The notes under the pieces are model-generated. The model saw nothing but the letters and a program-made list of their open reading frames with translations, was not told where the DNA came from and did not search any database. From the NCBI GenBank assembly GCA_947258715.1, contig CAMYJH010000010.1, forward strand, positions 186,868 to 250,867: a stretch of DNA of 64,000 bases, given 5' to 3'. Below are positions 27,804-37,670 of the stretch, in pieces. Source of the stretch: an uncultured Gammaproteobacteria bacterium (GTDB taxonomy: Bacteria > Pseudomonadota > Gammaproteobacteria > HK1). The position numbers and the translations under genes were made by a program. The stretch's first letter is position 1; each line of letters begins with the position of its first letter.

Positions 27804-28577
27804 TCAGACCCTAAAGCCGCCGTGCCGGCGACGGACCTCCCAGTCCACCAGGTAACCGCCTACTGCGAATGCGAGCAGCAGACCGAAGAGGAGCAGCATT
27901 ACCTGCCACAGTTGCCACTTGGTTATGGCGGTGTAGCGGGATAGCAGGCTGGCATCATCTTCGTGCGAGGAATCCCGCTTTACCATGACTACGGGCGTTT
28001 CTCCGGAGTCAGATACGGTGGTCTCGAGCTTGGCCTCGAGCTCGTCGATGCGCTTCTTAAGACGTTGGTTTTCCTCGCTCGCCTGGCGCAGCTTTCGCAG
28101 CGCGTCCGCCGGGTTCGCGGCGCTTTTGCCCCCATTCGAGGATTTTTTCTCAAGCTTCTTGCGCGCCTTGAGCAGATCGGCCTCCATGATCTTGGCGCGT
28201 TCTCTCTCGCGGTTGAGCTGGTATTCCAGCTCCGCCGCCAGCTCGCGAGCCTTCGCCAGCTCGGCCGAGGTTTGTACCAGCTCGGCTTCCAGCCCGTCGG
28301 CTTTCTGACTCGGGGTTATGTCTTTGCTCAGATAACGGCCGTCCACCCACCCTTCCGTGCCGCCCCCGAGCCTTACTTTCACCAAGCCGTTTTTCTTTTC
28401 CAGTACTTCGAGCGCAGTGCCGGCCGGCGCCAGAGTGAGAATAGTGCTGCTGAGCGTGGCTTCCCGGTGCACACCGAGCTTTACGCCCTCGGAAACGTAG
28501 GCGACCTCAGCGCGTACGCTGAACGATGCGAGGATGAAGAGCGCCGCAATTCCCAGCGGTCTGAACCAGTGCTTCAT
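27804..28577 (-). CDS. YgiM-type SH3-domain and coiled-coil membrane protein
   Basis: The 257-residue protein has a signal peptide (cleaved after VRAEV or nearby), a bacterial SH3 domain (residues about 25-90, LAPAGTALEVLEKKNG to GTEGWVDGRYLS), a long coiled coil (about 92-190) and one C-terminal membrane segment (about 222-245) followed by a basic tail. This matches the TIGR04211/YgiM family of unknown function, probably periplasmic and inner-membrane anchored. Its ATG overlaps the prlC stop by four bases. Confidence 0.85.
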   Translation of the reverse strand: MKHWFRPLGIAALFILASFSVRAEVAYVSEGVKLGVHREATLSSTILTLAPAGTALEVLEKKNGLVKVRLGGGTEGWVDGRYLSKDITPSQKADGLEAELVQTSAELAKARELAAELEYQLNRERERAKIMEADLLKARKKLEKKSSNGGKSAANPADALRKLRQASEENQRLKKRIDELEAKLETTVSDSGETPVVMVKRDSSHEDDASLLSRYTAITKWQLWQVMLLLFGLLLAFAVGGYLVDWEVRRRHGGFRV

Positions 28578-30646
28578 GCGGCGCTCTCGGCGGTTTCTAA
28601 CTCGGTGCTGATGCCGCTGTGGCGCAGCAGAGCGTCGCTGTTTGGCTCGCGTCCGCGAAATTCGACAAAGGCCACCATCGCGTCGCGAGTTCCACCCTGT
28701 TCCAAAACCGCATGGAGGAATTCAAGCCCGGTCTTGCGATCGAATATGCCTCGTTCTTCAAATTTGGAGAATGCGTCGCTGGAAAGCACCTCGGCCCACT
28801 TGTAGCTGTAGTATCCGGCGCCGTATCCGCCCGCGAAGACGTGAGAGAAGCTGTGGGCGAATCGGTTAAAAGCCGGCGGCCTGATCACGGCGACTTCGTC
28901 ACGGACTTCATCCAGCACGCGCTGAATCAAATCCGGCTGGCCGTCGTATTCCGCGTGCAGGCGGAAATCGAACAGCGCGAATTCCAGCTGACGCACGGTC
29001 AACATTCCGGCGTGGAAATTTTTCGCCGCGCGCATGCGTTCGTAAAGCGTATCGGGCAGAGGCTCTCTGGTTCGGTAGTGCGAGGCAAACAAGGATAGCG
29101 CCGCACGCTCCCAGCAGAAGTTTTCCATGAACTGGCTCGGCAGCTCCACTGCATCCCATTCAACACCATTGATGCCGGAGACGCCGGCGCGTTCGACGCG
29201 CGTGAGCATGTGGTGAAGTCCGTGTCCGAACTCGTGAAACAGGGTAACGACTTCGTCGTGGGTCAGCAGCGAAGGTTCGTTACCCACGGGCGGCGTGAAA
29301 TTGCAGGTGAGGTAAGCGACCGGCGTCTGCACTCCCTTGTTGTCGCGCCTTCGCACCCGACATTCGTCCATCCATGCGCCACCGCGCTTACCGGGGCGGG
29401 CGTAAGGGTCCAGGTAGAACGCGCCGCGTCGCTCATCGTTTTCGTCGTGAATCTCGAAAAAACGCACGTCCGGGTGCCAGACGTCGACGCCGTCCACCGG
29501 GGTGAATCGCAGGCCATAGAGCCGCCCGGCGACTTCAAACAGACCATTTACGACCTCGGGCGCAGAAAAGTACGGCCTCAGTTCCTCCTGCGACACGGCG
29601 AATTTCTTCTTTTTCAGTTTCTCAGCATAGTAGGCGACGTCCCATGAGTTCAGGCAGCCCTTTCCGTCCGTCTCCTTGGCATACATCTCGAGTTCCTCGA
29701 ACTCATTCGCGGCAACGGGTTTTGCTCGTTTTGCAAGATCGCGAATGAAGGTGAAGACCGCGCCGCAGCTCGGCGCCATTTTTCTTTCAAGCGAAAGCTC
29801 GGCATAGCTTTCGTAACCCAGCAGCCTCGCCATTTCCTGGCGAAGCGCCAGGGTCTCATGCATCAGTTTGCCGTTATCCCATTTCCCGGCGTTGGGACCC
29901 TTGTCCGAGGCGCGCGTGGCGTAAGCTTCATAAACCTCGCGCCGAAGCACCTCGTCGTCTGCATACGTCACCACGGCGAGATAGGAGGGAAACTCGAGGT
30001 TGATCATCCAGCCCTTCAAGCCCTCACGCTCAGCAATACTCTTCGAAACCGCAAGTGCGGAATCCGGAAATCCAGAAAGCGCGGATACATCGGTGAAGTG
30101 TTTTTTCCACGCCTGAGTTGCGTCGAGCACGTTTTCTTCAAATCTGCTCGCAAGCTCGGATAGTCTGGTCGAGATTTCCTTGAAGCGTGCTTTGTCTTTG
30201 GCACCAAGTGCAACGCCGGCGAGACGAAAATCCCTGATCGCGTTCTTTACCACGCGCATTTGAGCCGCATCCAGCTGTTCAAAGACGGGGGTTTCTTCGA
30301 GCGACTTAAAGGCCTCGAAAAGTGCCCCGTTTTGTCCCACTTCGGTGGCGTATTCACTCAGCTTCGAAAGACAGGCGTTATAGGCGGATCTCAGCTCCGG
30401 GTTGTCCGCAACCGAACGCAGATGGCTCACCGGGGACCACGCTTTGTTGAGCCGGTCGTCGCATTCCTCCAGCGGCGCAACGATAGATTCCCAGCTGCAC
30501 TCTGCCGACGCGGTCACCTGGGCGATGACTTTGCGGCAGTCTTCAAGCAGGGTATCGACTGCCGGAACCACGTGCTGAGGCCGGATTGTGGAGAACTCCG
30601 GCAGGGAGTCGAAGCGAAGCAATGGATTGGTCGTGCTCAAAGCCAC
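28574..30646 (-). CDS. prlC: Oligopeptidase A
   Basis: The 690-residue M3-family zinc peptidase degrades signal-peptide fragments and other short peptides in the cytoplasm. The zinc motif VVTLFHEFGHGLHHML lies near residue 470, with the third ligand in VEWDAVELPSQFMENF. The C-terminal ends SGGYGAGYYSYKWAEVLS-like segment and FLEFRGREP-type sequence are typical. It heads a two-gene unit with the YgiM-type gene. Confidence 0.96.
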   Translation of the reverse strand: MALSTTNPLLRFDSLPEFSTIRPQHVVPAVDTLLEDCRKVIAQVTASAECSWESIVAPLEECDDRLNKAWSPVSHLRSVADNPELRSAYNACLSKLSEYATEVGQNGALFEAFKSLEETPVFEQLDAAQMRVVKNAIRDFRLAGVALGAKDKARFKEISTRLSELASRFEENVLDATQAWKKHFTDVSALSGFPDSALAVSKSIAEREGLKGWMINLEFPSYLAVVTYADDEVLRREVYEAYATRASDKGPNAGKWDNGKLMHETLALRQEMARLLGYESYAELSLERKMAPSCGAVFTFIRDLAKRAKPVAANEFEELEMYAKETDGKGCLNSWDVAYYAEKLKKKKFAVSQEELRPYFSAPEVVNGLFEVAGRLYGLRFTPVDGVDVWHPDVRFFEIHDENDERRGAFYLDPYARPGKRGGAWMDECRVRRRDNKGVQTPVAYLTCNFTPPVGNEPSLLTHDEVVTLFHEFGHGLHHMLTRVERAGVSGINGVEWDAVELPSQFMENFCWERAALSLFASHYRTREPLPDTLYERMRAAKNFHAGMLTVRQLEFALFDFRLHAEYDGQPDLIQRVLDEVRDEVAVIRPPAFNRFAHSFSHVFAGGYGAGYYSYKWAEVLSSDAFSKFEERGIFDRKTGLEFLHAVLEQGGTRDAMVAFVEFRGREPNSDALLRHSGISTELETAESAA

Positions 30647-30924
30647 GATTAAGAAGGCCGCCTATCCCGCTGAAAAGTCGATATTTATAGTAGCAGGCGA
30701 AGATCTGGCTGAACAGAAAACTCGGAAACATGGCTTTGCCGGTTCCAAACTGACGCGGCAGCAGGACCAGCGAGCAGAATCTGGCGCGATTATTGCCACC
30801 GCGACCGGAAACTGGGCTCCGCTTGCGCCTTTCTGGCGAATAATGCGAAGCTTTTTTTGCACCAAACCTTTCATCTCAACTGTTCGTGGCCTGGCTTTAC
30901 AGGCCGCGCCGCGGGGACGCAGCG

Positions 30925-31353
30925 TTGGAAAGCACCGAACTTAAAAAGGCGGGACTCAAGGCCACTTTACCGCGGCTTAAGATTCTCGACATCCTGGAAA
31001 ACAGCAACCAGCGCCACATGAGCGCCGAGGACGTCTATAAGGCGTTGCTGGACTTGGGGGAAGAAGTCGGTTTTGCCACCGTATATCGCGTCCTCACGCA
31101 GTTCGAAGCCGCGGGCCTTGTAATCCGGCACAACTTCGAGGGCGGTCACGCGGTGTTCGAGCTGGAGCGTGGTCATCACCACGATCACATCGTGTGCGTG
31201 CAGTGCGGGCGGGTGGAAGAGTTTTACGATCAAATTATCGAAGACCGGCAAAGGGCTGTCGTAGCTTCCAAGGGTTACGAGATCAACGACCACGCGCTGG
31301 TAATCTACGGAAACTGCACCAAGATCGACTGTCCCTACCGCTCCCGTGGCTGA
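30925..31353 (+). CDS. fur: Ferric uptake regulator Fur
   Basis: The 142-residue regulator opens with LKKAGLKATLPRLKILDIL, has a winged helix (SAEDVYKALL; GFATVYRVLTQFEAAGLV), the HHHDHIVCVQCG metal site and a second CxxxxC site (GNCTKIDC). It represses iron uptake genes when iron is bound. I chose the TTG at 30925 because GGGGA lies eight bases before it and length matches the family; a GTG at 30886 would add 13 residues. A Fur box lies just downstream in front of the iron importer. Confidence 0.92.
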   Translation: MESTELKKAGLKATLPRLKILDILENSNQRHMSAEDVYKALLDLGEEVGFATVYRVLTQFEAAGLVIRHNFEGGHAVFELERGHHHDHIVCVQCGRVEEFYDQIIEDRQRAVVASKGYEINDHALVIYGNCTKIDCPYRSRG

Positions 31354-31411
31354 GCCTCCGGTGCGTGCGGCGGGGTAAAAAAACATGCCTGCCAGGCGCG
31401 TCTTGGGGGTA

Positions 31412-31441
31412 TTGCAAGGTTAAATGAGAACGATTATCATT
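31412..31441 (+). promoter_or_regulatory. Fur-controlled promoter of the iron importer
   Basis: TTGCAA (31412-31417) and TATCAT (31435-31440) are spaced by 17 bases. The Fur box TGAGAACGATTATCA (31425-31439) matches the 7-1-7 consensus at 13 of 15 positions and covers the -10 element, so iron-loaded Fur should block polymerase. Confidence 0.85.
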
Positions 31442-31456
31442 AGCATCTAGTTAACA

Positions 31457-31478
31457 GAACCGCCAACCAAGGCGGTTC
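31457..31478 (+). other. Leader hairpin before fbpA
   Basis: A perfect stem GAACCGCC / GGCGGTTC with loop AACCAA lies between the Fur-controlled promoter and the fbpA ribosome binding site. It lacks a T run, so a role in mRNA stability is more likely than termination. Confidence 0.45.
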
Positions 31479-31510
31479 TCGAGTCCACACTTCCAAGGGG
31501 AGAATCAAAA

Positions 31511-32533
31511 ATGCAGCGCCTTGTCACCGTCGCTCTCACCTTGCTTACGTTAGTACTGGGCCCCATCGCCCGAGGCGATTCAGTAGTGAACGTTTACTCC
31601 GCCCGAAAGGAAGCCTTGATTAAACCGCTGCTGGACAAATTCAGCGCTCAAACGGGTACCGAGACCCGGCTGGTGACGGCAAAAGCCGGTCCGTTGCTCG
31701 AGCGTCTGCGTAGAGAGGGGCGCAATAGCCCGGCGGATCTATTCATTACCGTGGATGCCGGACGGCTGCACCAGGCCAAGGCCGCAGGCCTGCTGCAGCC
31801 GGTGGAAAGCGCGGCACTGGAGGCCGCTGTGCCGGTGGGATACCGGGACCCCCAGGGGGTCTGGTTTGGCTTGTCGCTCCGGGCCCGCCCGATCATGTAC
31901 GCCACGGATCGGGTCAACCCCGACCAGCTAAGCAGCTATCTGGACCTGGCCGATCCCAAGTGGCGCGGGCGTATTTGCATTCGCAGCTCCTCGAACATCT
32001 ACAACCAGTCCCTGGTCGCGTCGATGATCGCTGCCCACGGCCAAGACGCGACGCTGGAATGGATGAAGGGCTTGGTCGAAAATTTTGCCCGCAATCCAGC
32101 GGGCGGCGACCGGGACCAAATCCGCGCTGCCGCTGCCGGCGAGTGCGACATTGCCATCGCCAACACCTACTACCTGGCGCGAATGCGTAACGCCGAACCG
32201 GGCAGCGCCGACCACGAGGCAGCCAAAGCGGTGGCGGTTTTCTGGCCGAATCAGGACGGCCGCGGGGCTCACGTCAACGTCAGCGGCGCCGGCGTCACCA
32301 ACGCTGCGCCCAACCGGGACAACGCCATTCGCCTGCTGGAATTTCTCGTCACCGATGAGGCGCAGGCGTGGTACGCCAGGGTGAACAACGAGTACCCGGT
32401 CAAGCAGGACGTGCCCTGGAGCAGTGCCGTGCAGGAGATGGGCCGCTTCAAGGCTGACGGTCTGACTTTGGCGGTGCTCGGCAGCAACAATGCGCAGGCG
32501 GTGAAGCTTATGGATCAGGCCGGCTGGCGATGA
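31511..32533 (+). CDS. fbpA: Iron(III) ABC transporter substrate-binding protein
   Basis: The 340-residue periplasmic protein has a Sec signal (residues 1-22), then VVNVYSARKEALIKPLLDKF typical of FbpA/FutA iron-binding proteins. The paired tyrosines that hold ferric iron are in IANTYYLARM near residues 217-224. An AAGGGGAG site precedes the ATG. It is directly behind the Fur box and is followed by the permease after 42 bases. Confidence 0.93.
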   Translation: MQRLVTVALTLLTLVLGPIARGDSVVNVYSARKEALIKPLLDKFSAQTGTETRLVTAKAGPLLERLRREGRNSPADLFITVDAGRLHQAKAAGLLQPVESAALEAAVPVGYRDPQGVWFGLSLRARPIMYATDRVNPDQLSSYLDLADPKWRGRICIRSSSNIYNQSLVASMIAAHGQDATLEWMKGLVENFARNPAGGDRDQIRAAAAGECDIAIANTYYLARMRNAEPGSADHEAAKAVAVFWPNQDGRGAHVNVSGAGVTNAAPNRDNAIRLLEFLVTDEAQAWYARVNNEYPVKQDVPWSSAVQEMGRFKADGLTLAVLGSNNAQAVKLMDQAGWR

Positions 32534-32575
32534 ACCATCGGCATTGACAAACTCGGCAAGCGGAATCGTGGCACG

Positions 32576-34279
32576 GTGATCCTCCGGCGGGCACTGGCGC
32601 TGCATGCACAGCCGCGTGCGCTCGGCATGCTCCTGATTGCGGCGATCCTCAGCCTCCCGGTGGTCGTCGTATTGAGCTTCGTGTTTCATCCGGCCGGAGA
32701 CGTGTGGCGTCACTTGTCGGCCACGGTGCTGCCCCTCTATGTGCGTAACTCCGCCCTGCTCATGGTGGGCGTGGCAGCGGGGACGCTGGCGCTGGGCGTG
32801 ACCACGGCCTGGCTCACCACCATGTGCACTTTTCCCGGGCGCAAGCTGTTCGAGTGGGCACTGCTTTTACCGCTCGCGATTCCCGCCTATATCATTGCCT
32901 ACACCTATACCGGGATGCTGGATTTTGCGGGGCCAGCGCAGACCTTCCTGCGCCATCTGTTCGGGTGGTCCCGGGGTGACTACTGGTTTCCCGAAATTCG
33001 ATCCCTGGGCGGCGCCATGGTGATGCTTTCGCTGGTGCTCTATCCCTACGTCTATCTCCTCGCCCGCTCGGCCTTTCTGGAGCAGTCTCCCTACGCCATC
33101 GACGTCAGTCGTACCCTCGGGTGCGGCACTTGGTCGAGCTTTTTCCGCGTTTCGCTGCCCGCGGCACGCCCGGCCATTATCGCCGGGTTGTCCCTAGCGC
33201 TGATGGAGACGCTCGCCGACTTCGGCACGGTGCAGTATTTCGGAGTGCCCACGTTCACCACCGGAATATTCCGCACCTGGTTCGGGCTTGGCGACAGCGG
33301 GGCCGCGGCGCAGCTCGCCGTGGTTCTGCTGGCCTTCATATTCTTTGTTTTTGCCGCCGAGCGCTGGTCGCGCAAGCGTGCGAGCTTTCATCACGTCGGT
33401 AATCGGTCCCGGCCTTTGGGCACTTATGTCCTCAGCCCCGGCAGGGCGTGGGTCGCTTTCAGCGCTTGCGCGCTCACCCTCGCGGTCGGCTTTGTTGTGC
33501 CCGTAATACAGCTTTCCATCTGGGCGGTGCAGACGGCGGGAGAGATGATGGAGGCGGGCTTTTTCGAACTACTGACCCACACTTTGGCGCTGGCCGCGGC
33601 TACCGCCGTCATCTCCGTGTTGCTTGCCCTATATCTCGCTTACGGCCGCCGCGCCCACGCGACGCTGCCGGTTCGTTTTGCCGTACGCCTGGCGGGAATG
33701 GGTTACGCGGTGCCTGGAATCGTCATCGCCGTCGGCGTGATGCTGCCATTGGCCTGGCTGGATGACGTGCTCGACGCCTGGACCCGATCTCAGTTCGGCT
33801 TTTCCACCGGTCTTATATTAAGCGGCACGCTGGTAGCGCTGATGCTGGCTTACCAGGTGCGGTTCTTGGCCGTATCCCTGCAGACCGTGGAGTCCGGGCT
33901 GGCAAAGATCACCCCGGTCATCGATGAAGCAGGTCGTTCGCTCGGCTGCCGAGTCTCCGAATTAGTGAGACGGGTGCACGTACCCATGCTGCGCGGCTCT
34001 CTCCTGACCGCATCGCTGCTGGTATTCGTGGACGTGATGAAGGAACTGCCGGCGACCCTGGTGCTGCGGCCCTTCGACTTCAACACGCTTGCGGTTCGCG
34101 CCTACGAGTTGGCCACCGACGAGCGTCTTGAGGACGCCTCCACGGCGGCACTCAGCATCGTCGCCGCCGGTTTGGTGCCGGTAATATTGCTGAGTCTTTC
34201 CATTGCCCGCTCTCGTTACCGGGAAACGCTTGAGGTGCCCTATGCGCCGCTGCCCCAGGCTGTAGGCCAGCAGACTTAA
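32576..34279 (+). CDS. fbpB: Iron(III) ABC transporter permease (fused two-half)
   Basis: The 567-residue inner-membrane protein contains two repeats of the permease fold with about 12 membrane segments. Both carry the ATPase-contact loop: SRTLGCGTWSSFFRVSLPAA near 180-200 and AGRSLGCRVSELVRRVHVPM near 455-475. The start is a GTG at 32576. The matching ATPase (fbpC) is absent: the next gene is on the other strand, so the transporter must borrow an ATPase encoded elsewhere. Confidence 0.93.
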   Translation: MILRRALALHAQPRALGMLLIAAILSLPVVVVLSFVFHPAGDVWRHLSATVLPLYVRNSALLMVGVAAGTLALGVTTAWLTTMCTFPGRKLFEWALLLPLAIPAYIIAYTYTGMLDFAGPAQTFLRHLFGWSRGDYWFPEIRSLGGAMVMLSLVLYPYVYLLARSAFLEQSPYAIDVSRTLGCGTWSSFFRVSLPAARPAIIAGLSLALMETLADFGTVQYFGVPTFTTGIFRTWFGLGDSGAAAQLAVVLLAFIFFVFAAERWSRKRASFHHVGNRSRPLGTYVLSPGRAWVAFSACALTLAVGFVVPVIQLSIWAVQTAGEMMEAGFFELLTHTLALAAATAVISVLLALYLAYGRRAHATLPVRFAVRLAGMGYAVPGIVIAVGVMLPLAWLDDVLDAWTRSQFGFSTGLILSGTLVALMLAYQVRFLAVSLQTVESGLAKITPVIDEAGRSLGCRVSELVRRVHVPMLRGSLLTASLLVFVDVMKELPATLVLRPFDFNTLAVRAYELATDERLEDASTAALSIVAAGLVPVILLSLSIARSRYRETLEVPYAPLPQAVGQQT

Positions 34280-34329
34280 GCAACTTTGATCGTCAGAGCA
34301 GACTTCACCCGGCTAACGAATTCGGAGTC

Positions 34330-35112
34330 TTAAGCAAGCGGCGGCAGCGCCGCCTGCCCCGACCCGGCCGCCGAGGGCTGCGGGCCGCAAACGGGACATT
34401 TCGGATCTTTGGGCAGCTTCAGGGTGCGCCACTCCATTTCAAGGGCGTCCAGCACCAGCAGTCGGCCGGCCAGCGTTCGCCCCGTTCCTACGATGAGTTT
34501 GAGGGCTTCGGCGGCCTGGACGCTGCCGATGATTCCCAGCAGGGGCGCCAGAACTCCGACCTGTGAACAGGCTTCGCCTTCCCCGGACTCGTCCGTATAC
34601 AGGCAACGATAGCAGCCGCTGTCCGCATCACGCGGGTCGAACACCCCCACTTGTCCTTCCATGCGGATGGCGGCTCCGGATACCAGCGGCGTTCCGACCC
34701 GATAGCAAAGCGCGTTCAAAAGAAACCGGGTTTCGAAGTTGTCGCTGGCATCCAGGACCACGTCCGCCTTGGATATTTCTTCAGCGAGTTCGTCGTCGTC
34801 CAGCACGTAGGCGAGGGTGGTGACCGCGACCTCGGGATTCAGCGCGATGACCCGGTCTCTTGCCGACTCGACCTTGTCGCGCCCAATATCCGCGCTGGAG
34901 TGAATCACCTGACGCTGCAGGTTGGAAAGCTCCACGTGATCGAAATCCACCAGAACAAGCTGGCCAACCCCGGAAGCGGCGAGATACATGGCCACCGGCG
35001 AGCCGAGCCCGCCGAGACCAATCACCAGGACCCGCGCCTTGCTGAGCCGTGACTGGCCGGCTTCGCCGATCTGCGGCAACATCAGGTGCCGACTGTAGCG
35101 TTCCGAGTTCAT
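34330..35112 (-). CDS. moeB: MoeB/ThiF-family sulfur-carrier adenylyltransferase
   Basis: The 260-residue E1-like enzyme adenylates a ubiquitin-like sulfur carrier (MoaD or ThiS). It has VLVIGLGGLGSPVAMYL, the LVDFDHVELSNLQRQ adenylate site and zinc cysteines CYRC and CPVC. The segment GEACSQVGVLAPL holds the likely catalytic cysteine. The ATG at 35112 fits the family start. Its place beside prmC and prfA is common in gammaproteobacteria. Confidence 0.92.
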   Translation of the reverse strand: MNSERYSRHLMLPQIGEAGQSRLSKARVLVIGLGGLGSPVAMYLAASGVGQLVLVDFDHVELSNLQRQVIHSSADIGRDKVESARDRVIALNPEVAVTTLAYVLDDDELAEEISKADVVLDASDNFETRFLLNALCYRVGTPLVSGAAIRMEGQVGVFDPRDADSGCYRCLYTDESGEGEACSQVGVLAPLLGIIGSVQAAEALKLIVGTGRTLAGRLLVLDALEMEWRTLKLPKDPKCPVCGPQPSAAGSGQAALPPLA

Positions 35113-35281
35113 GAGCAAGAGTCTCCGCGTTAAACCCGAGACATTGCAAGGCAAGCTTCTGCTGGCGTCGTAACTTGTAGGGCGCGTCCGCAGTAGGGGG
35201 AGCTGGCGCACAGAAGTCAATAACCCAAATGCTTGATTCGTAAGATACGAACTCGTGTATCTTCCGAGCGCGTGGGGTCCG

Positions 35282-35306
35282 AAAAAGTCCAGAATGGACT
35301 TTTTTG
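35282..35306 (-). terminator. Terminator after prmC (works on both strands)
   Basis: The ten-base stem AAAAAGTCCA / TGGACTTTTT with loop GAA gives a T run on either strand. It lies just after the prmC stop and separates prmC from moeB. Confidence 0.8.
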
Positions 35307-35312
35307 TAATTG

Positions 35313-36230
35313 CTACTTATGTCCGCCGCTGATCCGCTCATGGCCAGCGTAATCCCTAAGGGTGAAAACTCCCAGAAAACCGTTGTTTTTGAGTAGAGCG
35401 CGGACCGCGGTTCCCTGGTCGAAGCCGTGCTCCAGCAGCAGGGCACCTTTTTCCGCCAGCCTTGGCTTTGCCCCGGCGACTATGCTGCGTATGGCTTCAA
35501 GCCCCTCCGGCCCGGCCGCCAGCGCGAGCCGGGGCTCCATGGGCAAATCTCCGCGGCGTAAATGTGGATCGAAATCCGGCACGTAGGGGGGATTACTGAG
35601 AATCAGGTCGAAGGCCGATACGGCAATTGCATTGAGCCAGTTGCAGGCCAACAGACGAATATTCGTAGCCCCTGTTCGAGTCACGTTTTGCCGCGCCACC
35701 GCTAGTGCCCTCGGGCTTATATCAGTGGCCACAATGCTCGCCCGCGGCCGCTCGCGGCTGATGGCCACGGCGACGGCGCCACAGCCGGTGCCCAGATCTG
35801 CCACTCGCTGCGGGCGGGCCGGTGAAAGTCGATCCAGCGCCGCCTCCACAAGTCGCTCCGTTTCCGGGCGCGGAATCAGGACGTCGTGGCTGACCTCGAA
35901 TTGGATCGACCAGAACTCCTTCGTGCCGGTCAAATAAGCGACCGGCTCTCCATCGACCCGGCGCGCAATCAGCGCGTCAAAGCGCGCCCTCGCCTGCGGC
36001 GGGATCTCCATCTCTGGGCGCGCCAGCAGCGCCGCACGACCGACTCCGAGCACATGGGCCAAAAGTACCTCAGCCTCCAGCCTGGGTGCCTCGTTTCGGG
36101 GACCGAGTGCGCGCGCCGCGGCGGCCACCGTTTTTGAGACACGGACTGCGCCGGCTTCAATTTCGGGCCTCATCTCGTACCGATCGTACCCGCCGTCGAA
36201 GCCGGATCTCGGTTCATCGTTCTGCGTCAT
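35313..36230 (-). CDS. prmC: Release factor glutamine methyltransferase
   Basis: The 305-residue enzyme methylates the GGQ glutamine of release factors. It has the SAM motif VADLGTGCGAVAVAIS and the catalytic LILSNPPYVPDFD (NPPY near 213-216). The N-terminal helical domain is present. It starts four bases after prfA ends, so translation is coupled. A later ATG at 36173 would remove 19 poorly conserved residues and is also possible. Confidence 0.93.
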   Translation of the reverse strand: MTQNDEPRSGFDGGYDRYEMRPEIEAGAVRVSKTVAAAARALGPRNEAPRLEAEVLLAHVLGVGRAALLARPEMEIPPQARARFDALIARRVDGEPVAYLTGTKEFWSIQFEVSHDVLIPRPETERLVEAALDRLSPARPQRVADLGTGCGAVAVAISRERPRASIVATDISPRALAVARQNVTRTGATNIRLLACNWLNAIAVSAFDLILSNPPYVPDFDPHLRRGDLPMEPRLALAAGPEGLEAIRSIVAGAKPRLAEKGALLLEHGFDQGTAVRALLKNNGFLGVFTLRDYAGHERISGGHK

Positions 36231-36233
36231 CCA

Positions 36234-37316
36234 TCAGTCCGCGAGCAGCGCCAGTTGGTCCGCCTGGTGCTCGTTCAAAAGCGCCTCGATGATCGGCTCC
36301 AGATCTCCGGCCATGATTTCGTTCAGCTTGTACAAGGTGAGATTGATGCGGTGGTCGGTGACCCGCCCTTGAGGGAAGTTGTAGCTGCGCACCCGCTGGG
36401 ATCGGTCTCCGCTGCCCACCAGCAAGCGCCTCTCTTGGGCCCGCTCTGCGGTCTGCCGTTCACGCTCGGCTGCAAGCAGCCTGGCTTTCAAAAGCGACAA
36501 GGCCCGTGCCCGATTCTTGTGCTGGGAACGCTCGTCCTGACATTCCACCACCGTATTGGTAGGAAGATGGGTAATGCGTATCGCCGAATCCGTCTTATTG
36601 ACATGCTGGCCACCGGCACCAGAAGCGCGGAACGTATCGACCTTGAGGTCTGACGGAATGATCTCGACTTCTTCTACCTCGTCCATCTCCGGCAGCACCG
36701 CAACCGTACACGCCGAGGTGTGGATTCGCCCCTGGGACTCGGTTTCCGGAACGCGCTGTACCCGGTGTCCGCCGGATTCGAATTTGAGCCGAGCATAGGC
36801 ACCTTTGCCCACCACGCGTATGATGATTTCCTTATAACCGCCGTGCTCGGCGGCGCTTTCGCTGACTGTCTCCAGCTTCCAGCCGCGCCGCTCGGCGTAG
36901 CGCGAATACATGCGGAACAAATCGCCGGCGAAAAGGGCCGCTTCGTCGCCTCCGGTTCCGGCGCGAATTTCCAGATATAGGTTCGCTTCGTCCGCTGGAT
37001 CGACGGGGATCAGCAGCTTTTTCAGTTCTTCTTCCAGCGAAGCTTTGCGTTCCCGGGCGGCCGCCAGCTCTTCTTCCGCCAGGCGCTTCATTGCCGGGTC
37101 GGAGTCGGAGAGCATCTCCTCCGCCGCTTGGATCTCTTCTAGAATGTGGTGGTATCGGCTGTAGCAGTCCACCAGCGGCCGTAGCCCGGCATGCTCGCGG
37201 GAAAGTTCACGAAAGCGCTTTTGGTCGGAGATGATTTCGGGCTCGCCGAGGAGCGAATTGACTTCCTCCAGCCGCTCGCTCAAGCCGTCGAGTTTTTCAA
37301 GGATCGATGCTTTCAT
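36234..37316 (-). CDS. prfA: Peptide chain release factor 1
   Basis: The 360-residue factor reads UAA and UAG. It carries the PET anticodon-like motif in [15 protein letters not shown] and the GGQ motif near residue 235 in [18 protein letters not shown]. hemA, which usually precedes prfA in gammaproteobacteria, is missing here. Confidence 0.97.
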   Translation of the reverse strand: MKASILEKLDGLSERLEEVNSLLGEPEIISDQKRFRELSREHAGLRPLVDCYSRYHHILEEIQAAEEMLSDSDPAMKRLAEEELAAARERKASLEEELKKLLIPVDPADEANLYLEIRAGTGGDEAALFAGDLFRMYSRYAERRGWKLETVSESAAEHGGYKEIIIRVVGKGAYARLKFESGGHRVQRVPETESQGRIHTSACTVAVLPEMDEVEEVEIIPSDLKVDTFRASGAGGQHVNKTDSAIRITHLPTNTVVECQDERSQHKNRARALSLLKARLLAAERERQTAERAQERRLLVGSGDRSQRVRSYNFPQGRVTDHRINLTLYKLNEIMAGDLEPIIEALLNEHQADQLALLAD

Positions 37317-37670
37317 CTGGACAAACTTGCAGAGATCGAAGCGGTCATCCGGCCTTCATAGTAAATCGAAGAATCTGAATCCTACGCTCCTCGCCGACCA
37401 ACGCGATCCAGGAGTTGTTCCCGGCGCGGGTTTTGGTCCGCTCGGTGGCCAAAACGTTACGAAACATGTCTCATGAGAGTATATTGAGAACCGATAGGCA
37501 GCCGTAAAGGTCCACATAAACTACGTTTATTCTTTACAGCTGTTCGAATTCAGAACCGGTGCATCTTTAATATGCCAGCAACAGATCGTGACACGCAGAC
37601 CGGGCGGAGTGAACCTGAGATGCTAATACCCTGCGACAAACCCGTTTCCGTCAAAATATTTCGAACAGCC
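37317..37670. other. Divergent promoter region between prfA and the TPR lipoprotein gene
   Basis: About 350 bases without a gene. TATATT at 37487-37492 (GAGAGTATATTGAG) is a candidate -10 for the rightward operon. Frame remains upstream of the lipoprotein start (from 37572) have no signal-peptide logic. No trace of hemA is seen. Confidence 0.4.
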
